Below, in pieces: positions 47,801 to 59,800 of a DNA stretch of 64,000 nt. The stretch spans positions 372,001 to 436,000 of the forward strand of contig VXAU01002310.1 of the NCBI GenBank assembly GCA_013399695.1. The letters are read 5' to 3'. Each line of letters opens with the position of its first letter. The first letter of the stretch is position 1. The notes beneath the pieces were generated by a model that saw only the letters and a list, made by a program, of their open reading frames with translations, was not told the origin of the DNA and did no database searches. The DNA is from Formicarius rufipectus (lineage: Eukaryota; Chordata; Aves; Passeriformes; Formicariidae). A program made the translations under genes and the position numbers.

Positions 47801-50800
47801 TTATGTAGATAATTTAAATATAAATGTATTTTGAATTTAAAATACCTCTACATGTAACTTTTCATTAGAAGTTGAGGAGTTGTAGAAACATTCACCTTTG
47901 ATTTCAATTAAAACTGCCCAACATGTGTTTCAAGAGTTTTGAAAAATCTTAGTTGAATTTAGGGAATGTTTCTCTCCCTCAAAAAAAATAAGTTTGATCT
48001 CTCTTAAGGTTTGGAGTATCCTGCAGTGGTTGAATTTGCTCCATTCCAGAAGATTTCAAAAAAGAAGCTGAAGAAGAAAGATGCCAAAGCTGGGAGCATT
48101 GAGGATGGTAAATATATTTTCTTGTCATCACAGAAAAATACATTCTGTTTCTGCTGTGCATTGTAAAGTGTTAACATAATTCAAAAATTTTTCCTTCACA
48201 GATCCAGAATATAAGAAATTTTTAGAGAGTTATTGTGCTGATGAAGAGAAAATCTGTGCCAATCCTGAGATTCTTTTGGGAGAGATTGAGGCCAAAACAA
48301 GGGAACTTATTGGTCTGTTTTCTTGATTTTTCTTATTATTGAGAGTTTTATATATCTTAGTTTTATATCTATATTACCTGAAAGAGCTGACCTGTTCAGT
48401 CTAGCAGATTTAGATCACTGCAGTTAAATTTTTGTTACCCAGCCAAGTAGTAGGGATGTTTACCTGTTCTCTTAAGTCTTTATGCATGGTATCACTTGGC
48501 TTCACCTGACCTTTTGCATGTACAGTGGCTTCAGAAGTGGGTCCTTAATAATTCTGAATACTTACAGATGTATTAATAGATGGAAGATTTATTTTTAAAA
48601 TATAAAATAGCCAAATACTTAATAATTTATCCCTGATATTAGCTGCTTTTATTAAGAAACTTGAAATGATCTCTCTTTGATCTCACGGTCAAGATTCTGG
48701 AAAAGCTCTGAAAGTAAGGCAACACCTTGTTTTCTGTATGCATGCAGCATGACTTCCACAGTCCCATGGGGAATTTGAAGTAAGGTCAGCACTGAAGTCC
48801 TCAGTGCTGGAATGCAGCTTTCAGGGTGACATGGAATATTGATGTGCTGTATCTGCAAGTGACAACATGTGGAACACTTAGTCTTTCCCTGGGCGTAACA
48901 ATTGAGTAGAAAAAAAAACCCAAACAAGTCCTTTGCTTTTACTTCTTTAGTGCAAAAGTCACCACCTCTTTTGATTAGAATCATTTAGGTTGGAAAAGAC
49001 TTTTGAGAACATCATGTGCAATCATTAACCGAGCAGTGCCAACTCCACCACTAAATCGTGTCTCCAAGTGCCACATCTACATGTCTTTAAATACCACCGG
49101 GGATGGTGACTCCACTGTTTCCCTGGGCAGCGTGTTTGATTGCTTGGCAGTCTTTTAGGGAAGAAATTTTTCCTAATATCCAATGTAAACCTACTCTGGT
49201 GCAACTTAAGGCTATTTCCTCCTCTCCTGTCCCTTGTTACTGCTTTGAGAGTTGACTGGAGAGATTTGGAACTTAAACAATTTAGAGGAAATGGAAATGT
49301 TAGTAGTATGGATATTTGGATCATAAAATGTTTGTTACTGTTCTAGGTAGGGAAGTTACACAACAGTATTTGTTTTCCCCAAGTCTTCCTTAGTATTTGA
49401 CAGGAGAGTCAAAATCTTCTAAGAAATTTACAATTTCAAAAAAGTTTCTGATTTCAAAAAATCCATCAATGAAAATTCCTTGTCTGGAGACTTACAGATT
49501 TCAGAGTAGTAATATTGGCTGAAGTCAGATTTATGTAAAGAATTTTAATGTTTTGTTTCTGTTATGTTTCAGGAAACCAAATTGTTTGCTTTATTTTTGA
49601 TGCCATTCAAAACTGTGGCCATTGCCATTCTTACTAAAACAAAGATTTCTTCAGTGGGTGACATGCTTATAGCAAAATTATGTAAGGGTTTAGTTGTGTG
49701 TCCAGTTGCAAAGATGTTACTCCTACTTATGTCAGCAAAGGACAGGCCCAGGACTTTGTTGGCAGAATTGGGCCTCACATGCTCAGCTGATTTTATGGAT
49801 CATGTTAGATGTGCTAGCTGACCAGTTTCAGTGGGACAGAGATACATACAAAAGAGATTTTCTCCATAACAAGACAAAAGTAAGCTCATTTTTCTGTCTT
49901 GTCTGTAGAGAGCAAGATAAAATGTTAAAACTTTTGCAGACACAGGTCTTTAGTAATTTATTTTCTTCTGAAATTTCTTAAACATTTTAAGAAAAACCTT
50001 TTAGGTTTTTATTTACATTAGGGCCCATAAATAAAATTAAGATTCAAGTTTGATAAACACTCTTTTTTCCCTCCTTTTTTTGATAGTACTCATGACACTG
50101 CCTCTCTCCCTTGAAGTTACAGTTTCTCATTAAACCTCTTGCATCACAGCCTTAGTCATGACCAGGGTCAAGTTCTGGACTCTCAGTGTGGCTTATCCTT
50201 CCCCAGACCTTCCAGTTACAATTTGTGATCTCTTTTAGCACGTAAAAGTGCCCAGAGGCAGACACTGCCCAAACAGGGGAACTTAGAGGGGCAGCAGAGA
50301 GAGGCAAAGGGGCAGATTCAAGGGACTGGAAGGAAGGTTCTGGGAAAACCTGTCAAAAATTATGGCCATGTGGGGAGGGTTGGGCAGCATGGGAAATCCA
50401 GGGATAGAGAGAGGGAAATGGCAAAGCAACAATCTTTTTTTGGTTTTTGCTTTTAAACACTGATATTTGCTAAAAATAAGTGCTGAATCAGCCTTCCTAT
50501 CAGTCTTTTCATAACTGCATAACAAAGTTTTTTTACTAATGAATGGGTTGCCTCCAGCATATTCTGACTTTCAAGGAAAAAAGATTTGAATGTTTGTGGG
50601 ATATGAGTTGTGTCTAGATTTTGGTTATGCCATTTCAAATTTGTTGAAAACTTTTTTTAAATTTCTTCCTTTTTTCTTTTATTTTTTTCCTTTTTCTTCC
50701 AAACCCTGTTAGACATTCCATTAGTAAATCTTTTTTTCTGATTTGAGGAAGAATCCTATATGTAACTGTAGAGCAATTTCAAGTAGCAAACATTTTCTGC

Positions 50801-53800
50801 CCTGGGAATTCTAAGACTGTCGAAGTTAGTTGTAATTAGTCAAGGCTATAAGTACATGAAGTCAAGTCTGAATTCAGTACTGACAGTCATGAGTGCTATA
50901 TATGATTAAAAAATTTTATATTCTTGAAGATTTTGTAGAATTTGGGGGTGGTTCAGGCAGGTGACTTGATTTCAGAGTGTGGAGACAGCTCTGTAACACA
51001 AGAATGGGCAGTGTGATCCAGTAGATGAAATATTTTCCTTGTTATTTGGCAAGCCAGAGTTTTATTGAATCTGCTGATGCTTTGCTCTATGACCTGGGAC
51101 AAAGGGCTTATCTCTTATTCCTCCTGTTTTCCTATGGAGAGGTGAATGTTAATGTCAGGTAAATGGAAATATGAGACTGAAAATGTTTACTTCGTGATGT
51201 ACTTTGACATCTGGGATTGAAAAATGCTATGTGAGATTACAGTAACATGGGCTGTATATGCACAAAAATATAGTTAGGTTTTGATGTACAAAAGTAAAAA
51301 GTAGGAATAGATTCTGCACACATTTTTTTTCTTTTTTGATGAAATAACAATTCAACGAGCAAGAGAGAAAAACCATTCTCTTGAACTGAAAAGATATGAT
51401 CTTTAATTAAACATTAAATAATCATGAGTGTATTTCTGTTGCTTCTAACGCTAACAGCAAAAAAAGCAACAAAGTGTTTCTAAAGCAGAATGATGGGAAT
51501 GCTTTCAAAAATAAATGAAACAAGTAGGTTTATCAATGATTTAGCTCCCTTTCAGATAAAGCTAGAAAAAAGTAAAGAAATGAGTACATATTTTAGGAGT
51601 TGAACACTATATCACAAATTTTTTGTGTTTTAGCTAGAAGAACAACACCCCTTTTGGAATATATTAAAAATAGAAAATTAGAAAAGCAGGTACGTTCAGA
51701 CTTTTGCCTGAAGTTCAACATTTATGTTTCATGTGGGTTTCTGTTGGACAATTTACAATTAATAATTTTGAACTCTTCAGAGAATACGAGAAGAGAAAAG
51801 AGAAGAACGAAGGCGGAGAGAATTGGAGAAGAAACGTCTGCGGGAGGAGGAGAAAAGGAAGCGCAGAGAAGAAGAAAGACGTAGAAGAAAAGAAGTGGAG
51901 AAGCAAAAGAAAATCTCTGAAAAAGAAATAAGGATCAAGGTACTGTAATGAAAAAAGTTTATTCTTTTTGTAGTTATCCAGAAGTTCTTTGGTATCTCAA
52001 TGTTTATTTAATGTACGACAGCAGAGCATGGAGATACCAAACCAGTTTTGACTGGGGAGGTAATGTGGGACTTTGACTAAGTAATGTTGTTTGAAAGTGT
52101 GACTAATGGCCTTAGGTACAGCGATGTGCTGGTGCAGCTCAGACACCTTTATACAACGCTGCTGCATTCTGTGGCATCATTACTTGACAGAACCAAAATT
52201 TTCTGTGTCTGCATGTTGGAAGGTTATCACAGCTTCAGTCCCAGTATGGGCCATTCATTTAAGAGCTGGACTTGATGATCCTTGTGCATCCTTTCCATCT
52301 CAAAATATTCTGTGTTTCTGTGAAATATGGCTTTAACGCTTTCTGTCATGTAAATCTCAATGTGGCCATGTGTGCAGAGTTTCTTGTGTTTATGCAAAGA
52401 ACTAACATAATAGAAGTAAAGTATTTAACAGTATTAAAGCCTTAATCAAGTTATAATGAAGTCTACATAACTTCAGGCTTCACTGCCTTGCAACAATATG
52501 AACAGATTTTATGACATCATTTAGAAGGAGTGTCTTGTGCTATGAAGCTGGAACATATGAAACCTTATTTGTGTAAGATGACACAGATAAAAACTACTCG
52601 TCTGAACTAAATTTTATGGTATTGGAAGAGCTTTATAGGCTGTTTTGAAGTGAAGAATTGGTGTAAGAGTCTATAGCATAACAAAAGGACACGGACCAAC
52701 TCCAGATCTTGTGGTGTTCAAAAGCCACCAAACTGTGGACTTCTTTCCACTTTTCTTCTTAGAAAACAGTTTTCTTCTCCTGAAAGTACAAACCAAATAA
52801 ATTCTGAAGCTGAATTACATATTTTTGATATTTATGTGTAAAGGAAAACCTTCTAGAAATTCAGAAGAAAAGGAATTTAATCCTTTAAAATATGTTACCC
52901 AAAATTGGTTGTCCAAAACCACAGTATTTATGACATGTCAGTGGTGATGTGGCCTTGAAAGCTCTGAAAGAAAAGGAAAATATTTCCTGAGATAAACATG
53001 CTTTTTTCAGAAAGTCTGGTGAGTGAAAAGACAGGAAATGTTCTTCTTAGTCCTGATATATTAGGGTAATAGTTTGAGACACTTAGTCCTTCTATAAAGA
53101 TTGTTTCTGTAATGGTAGACACTGCTCAAACCCCGTGTGAGTTACTATGAAAGGAACACACTTCTTGAAAAATCCTAATCTTCAAGGTGAAAATGTAATG
53201 AGATCTGTTCTGCTAACATCAAGTTTTTCCTCAGACTGTGAGGAAATTGTGTCAGAGTGTACTAAGCACCTACTTCTACATGCCAGTCTATCCCAAGTAG
53301 TTCATGTGACACACTTTATATATAATATTTCAAGGAGTGTAATCCTGCTCTGTTTGTAGTATTGTAGAGGTTCTGCTTCTTACTTTATTGGCAGTGACAT
53401 TGAGCTGTCTTACATGATTTCTAAGAAACCAAAGACCATAATAATGTCTTTGTATATAAAACTCAGGAGAGAAGAGTAGGTAAGTGCTTTCTTCAGTATT
53501 CTCAACATACTCAAAAGTGTGCAGTTAAATGCCTGTTAATGACTGTCACTCCTTAGCAAAAGTAAACTGCTTTTTCTAAATAACTTTAAATTTCATACTT
53601 TGTAAAATACATTCCTAGCATTTAAATAAGGTATCTCAAATCTGTGCACCTTACTGATATATTTAATACCTGTTAAAATGTGTGTTACAAGAGAGGAGAA
53701 TAATTTTACATCATAATATAAACAAATATTTCTTAGCTTCTCAAGAAGCCTGAAAAAGGAGATGAACTGGCCAGTGAAAAGCACAAAGAAAGAGGTGAAG

Positions 53801-56800
53801 AAGCTGACATTGAAGAAAACAAATGGGATAAATCACCTGGATCTGGGAGTATAAAATCCAAGTCTTTGGAGAGTTCACTAAAAGAACTTAAGGAAAAGTA
53901 AGTAATGTTGACATTTTTAGACTTCAATTTAGACTTCAATTATATCCTAAATGCATTCATCTCAGGGCAAGTGGTGCATTGACAAGATGTTCTGTCCCCA
54001 AAGAACCAATTTTATTCTGTGTGTGAACAAATCTCTTATTGTTGTTGTTGTTGGCTGCACTTCGCGAACGAAGATTTTGGGATAAGCCTGCGCAATGGAT
54101 TTTTTAGGTGAGGCACAGGGTGCGCGGAACTGGCCCCACCCCCTTTACTCCTGAGGTTCATTTTGCCACGGCCGAGCACGCTCGGACAGTGACAGCGAGT
54201 TCCTCGGGATTCGAACCGGCGTCCTCAGAGGAGGAGCCGGCTCCACAGGCGGCGACTTACACCATTCGGCCAACGCTCGCCGCTAAATCTCTTATTACCC
54301 TTTTGGTAAAAGGGATTTTGTAACAATTTCCTGACCTGATGGCAGTATTAGTGGATGCAATTTGTTTTTTATGAAATCCTTTGAAATCCCAGATTGGAAT
54401 GATTTCTGCGTGAAAAGTCATTCAGTGTTTCATTGTTATTTCATCTGTTCCTCATCAAGACCTCTGGTAAGGTCCTACTTCCATTGCTGATGTCAAAGAC
54501 TAAATTGATTAGCATGCTGTACTCTTCCTTCACACTTGGGTTTGCTGCACTAAACATGTAACTGTGTTTGATCAGTGAGATAATGGCAGAAGAGTTATGG
54601 TGTGAGTGGTAGCCTTATGATAGCACATGCAGAAGGCTGTCTCTATCTCCCACTGCCTTCTGTGTCACATTGGTACTAGTAGGAACAAGGGACATAGCTC
54701 AGCTTTATTTCTGCTGTAATTTGGGAATGTATCATCATACAACTGTTTTCAACAGCTGGTTCTCTCTCTGGTCCTCTGGTACATGTCTCTTTGCAAACAG
54801 GATTCACCCATAGGGTTTGTAAGATACATAACTAAGAATAATACACTGCTAAGTAGTCTTTTTTCTTTCATTTGAGTTTTGTGGCTAAGCTCTCAAAAGT
54901 GCTTTGCAGTACAGAAGGGCAAGCTTTAGCATTTTAATAAGTTACCTAAGGTATTACATATAAAATATGAGAGGAAGTTTGGGGTTATGCTCTGAGAGCC
55001 TTGTAGCTTACTTACCTATTTTGAGTAGTTTGAATTTTACTTTTATCAACATAGGTTTCTGGGGTTTTTGAGACATACATTGGAGCTGCAAATGTTCTTT
55101 AATGGCCAATGGAATAATAAAGAAACTTTGAACACTGGAGAATAAAAGAACTGAATTTACTAATTGAATAAATGGATTGCAAATAATATCCTACATGCAT
55201 TCTTCATCCTTTTTTTTTTGTTTCTGACTAAGGACTTCAAGTATAGTCTCAGTGTTTCCATATGTGGAATATGTTCTAAAAGTTCCTGAAAACTTCCATA
55301 TCCTATTCTCTAATGGAAATAGAAAATATTGAGAAACTCCTTTGTTGTGTTCTTCAACAAAAGAAACAGAACCGGGGCAACAGAAAGCATTGCAGGTGCA
55401 AGTCAGTTGTTTGCTAATCATAGAATTGTTTAGGGTAGAAAAGGTCCTTAAGAGTCCAGCTGTGATCCTGGTGCTGCCAAATCCACCACTAAAACATGTT
55501 CCTAAGCTCCATGTCTGCACGTCTCTTAAATACCTCCAGGGATGATGACTCTACCATTTCCTTGTCTTTTAATGCAGTAAATTTTTGGTGGTGCCATATA
55601 ACATTGTTTATCATTGATCCTATATGTTTAATAAGGCATTAATGTAGATTTTCCAGGTGTTAAATGGAATCCTTTTGGCTGCACAGGTACAGTTAAGTGT
55701 TACCTTGTGTTTCCAAGCATTCATTTCACTGTGGTTATTAATGGGTTGGTAGCAAGCTATGAGCTATTTCAGCTAGATCAAGGTTGAAAGTTGAAACTAC
55801 TTTGTGACTGATTCAGAATTCAGTAATAAACTGTAACATCCAACTCTACATGCAGGAGACTGAACTGTATGTTTGAAACCACCTTTAAGGCTCAGTAGCA
55901 ATAGCATTCCACCACAGAGCAAAATCTCAGTAGGTGCATAAGTGTACATGGCCACATATGGATTTGAAAGTATACCATAAAGAAGTAGTATGCTTCCATT
56001 CCCTTTATTTCCAGTAATTTCTGCCTTCTCTGGCTGTGTAACTTTCTCTTCTCCCTATACTTTGTAATTGCTTATCTAACCATTTCCATTCTTGCCAGTC
56101 TATTCACTATGACTGAATTTTACGAAGCTTCTTTAGCCACTCTCGAACTGGGGTTTGTATCCCTATCACTTGCCTACTTCCAAGGGCATCCCTTCCTTCC
56201 TAACCCACAATAAAAGGCAAGGGAAGAGACAAGTAGCAGACAATGCAACAGCAACAAATCAACAGGGTCTTTCTGGCTTTCGGGCAGGTCATGCCCTGAA
56301 CCTTGCTAGGACTAAGAGTTGATGCCTAGAACAGCATATTAAATGCGAAACAAAGCAACTTACAGCCATATACCCCTTGAGAGTTAACACAGTATTTTAT
56401 GTATATGTATGTATGCTACAGGTACAGTATCTCTGTAATTATGATTGATTCAGGTGTCTATGATACCAGGACATTGCTTCCACTTGGTGAATGTGCTATG
56501 CTGACATAAGCTCAGTCCTGTGAAATGCTAATAACTTGCCTCTCATTCAGGTTTTGTTGTGACCTCCAGCTCTTCCTGAGACAGGCCCCCTCTGTCTTTG
56601 CAGCCCCACCAACTCCCAAGTTTATGGGGGATGCTAACAATTTCCACAGTTCTGTTACTTAAAAAAAGAAAAAAAAGTGATATTGAAAGATACACTTTTA
56701 CTGATTTTAAATAATTCTAAATGAGAAGCATATCACTATTGGATCAGTGCACCATTACAACATCTCCATCCTCAAGTAACCGACTTTTTCAACTTTCAGT

Positions 56801-59800
56801 ATTTATACATACAGAGTATACAAAAAAAACTGCCTGTATTTTCTTCCTTTTAAAATTCATTCTATTCTGTAATATTTCTTCATTATTTGCAGTTTGGCTG
56901 TATGAGAGAAGCACCTGCTTGCTGAACTGGAACAATGAAGTGAATAAAAAAACTAGGAATTTTATCAGATAGGCAGCAAAGTGTTAAAAATAGTCTTTAT
57001 AATATAGACCCATTGCAGCATAGCAGAAATTAAGTATTATTTTTTGGTAGCGTAATGGTCTTTCACCAAAATAAAATTTGCAAAGGCAGGCTAGATTACT
57101 TGGAGACACAACAAACAAAAGCCTAGAAGATAAGTATTCATTTTCACAAATGTCTTCTGCAAGTTGTGATGTCAGTGAAAAATTTTTGTGAAGAGTTGAA
57201 GTTTACAAATTGATACATGATACCTGCACAGTTCTTCAGACCTTGAATGTTCCTGTTCAAGGGATTACTTATATGCACAACTTTCCTCAAGAGCTAATAA
57301 TGCAGCATGTATTTATGTGAAGGACATTGGGGAACTATTGATAGGATTTCAAAGAGGCATAGAAAGTGAAGAATGGGTCTCCCACAACAATTGCACAAAA
57401 ATCTGATTTTGCTTGCAAAGCTTTGTCTTCTATTCTGAATGGAATGCATGGTCAAGGGCTGGGCACACATGGATGAGACATTCAGCAAAATAGCATATAA
57501 CCCCTTTTTAATGAGAAGAAAACAACCTTGCCATATAACTTATCTATTTACCATTAAAAGAAGGCTTTGTATTGTATGCTTCAGCAGCTCCTTCTTACTG
57601 TTAATTGCTTGGATTTTCCTTCTTTTTGTACATACTTGTAGGTCACAAAATGATAGTGACAAAGAGCAAAGAGATTTGGAGAGAAGATTTCGAGAAAAAG
57701 AACCTGAAAGACAAAGGTATCGATTGGATGATGGCAGAAAGCATAGAACTCACTATGAGTTTGACAAGTTTATGAGAAGGAATGAAGAAGAGCTGAAATG
57801 GGGGAAAGGATACAACCAAGACAGAGGAAAGAAAGGGAACTACAACTACAGCTTCACTGTGGAGGCAGTAGACAAACTGGGTAAAGAGGACAAGTGTGAT
57901 GACATGGCATCCAAAAAGGAGCGCATAAGAAATAAGGTTCTTTTATTCATTTAGGATAATCTTTCATTAGTTAAATATGCTTCAAGATCACAGGTTTTAA
58001 CCTTTGCAAACTCAGCATAAAGCTGCTTTTTCAGAAAAAAAAAATGTATCTAAACCCAGACTTCTTTCTGGGTTGTTGTCAGAGGACAACAGTTAAAATA
58101 AGGTTACAGGTCTGTGCTCATTCATATTCACAATATATAGAAGACTTTCTGTCTTCCTTTCAAGCCTGTCATTTTTAGAACACTATTCTTGGAGCCTTGC
58201 ATTTTGTAAGTATATTAAAAATTGTTACACTTCTGATCTGTAATGAAATTTAAAAACTGGCATTTTAGTATTTTAAAAATGTACTTCCATTACCCAGCTC
58301 ATAAAGTAATTATATTATGGATTTGCCAGGTATTGCTTGGTAGAGCAACTATAAGGACTTAAATAGCTAGTTCATAGACCATTGTATTTAGAGGGTGTAA
58401 ATGTATGGATTCTTCAGTATTGTATGCCTGCCACTACAAAAAGGCTGTCATTTCATTAGGATAAATTTATCCTCATAGTTGTTGTCAGGGAAAGAGCAGA
58501 TGCAAAACCAGTGCAAGTAAGGTCTGTAGTAGCGTTGGTAGTAGAGCTGTCCATAATTGTCTCCTAGAGATATGGGCATTGTTTTTCTCAGGCTGTCTGA
58601 TTTCACAGATGTGCCAGATTCTTTTAAGGGTGTGGCTCTTCTTGTCACCCTCATTCTCTCTTCCTTGTGATCCTGGATTTTCCACAAAAGATGACCAAAA
58701 CACTGTTTTGGGTAGCAAGTGTTGAGAAGCTGCCTGCTTTTTATTTCTTTGCATTATGCTTCTGGTAGCTTGCTGAGTCTCTGGATTAGTACGCCCTTCA
58801 AGTGCTGCATTTGTTTCCTTAAAAAATAAGCACTATGAGTAAAGTATTTTGCAGTCTGGTGAGTTTTTTCCTGAGAGTATTTATCACATAAATAAGATTA
58901 GGGGCTGAGTTTTACAACTCAGGTATAGAATTAAAAATGCCAACACAAATTTTTACTCAGAGATTGAGCTTCTTTCTGAGATTTTTAAGAATTGATGAGC
59001 AAATGGGAAATTTCCAGTGTAAGTAATGTTGTGTCAGCTTTCATCATGCTAACAGTGGGGAGCAGAGTCTGGTAAGAAGAGTCATTTGAACCCATTATCA
59101 TAAACTTTCTAATGGGCACTGCCTGTCAGAAGATCTTGTTTTATGCAGCTGTTTATGAAATAGAAAAGTGTGTGTTACGCATTGAATACCACACTACAAA
59201 GCAGTAACTAGAATGATCTAGTCATAAGACCCAGTAGTGAATCTTGACAACTGATCTAAAGAGAAGGAGAAAAAAAGTTGAACAAAAAAAAGACAAAGGT
59301 GAAGGAAAAAGAAAGGAAAAGGGAAAATGCTTATTGAGTATAAGAAAAAGGCATAAAAGAAAAAAACACCAGAATTACTTAAAATTATGATAGCAGTTGA
59401 AAATTATATAGTTTAATGTAGAATAATTTCAGTGCTTTGCCACTGTCTTCAAATAGGGTGTTTGCTAAACTGAACATGAGACTTTAATCAAAAAATACAG
59501 GTTTGATGAGCTTTCCTTTATACTTAACATTAAAAAATGGTATTCGTGATAGTAAAATACTCTTACTAGTAAAAGGCTTCTTAAGCACAGTTTCTAAACA
59601 GTATATTTCAAGCATAAAAAGTGCTCTCAAGAGCTATGAAGTATCATGATTTGCAGATTTGAAGTGTCTTTTTCTTGTAAGCCATCTTCTTCTTCGATTT
59701 TCCCATGATCAGATCAGCATATGTTTGGGTTACTCACAGAGCCTGTCCATGCTCAAATTGTACTTACTTTGTTTATTATCAGTGCATGAGTTCCCTGCTG

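Noticed and set aside
57439..57641. Extension of UPF3A exon 9 upstream to a Met in the same frame
   Set aside because: The hydrophobic, intron-like upstream part is unlike any UPF3 protein, and a good acceptor (ACTTGTAG) sits at 57641.
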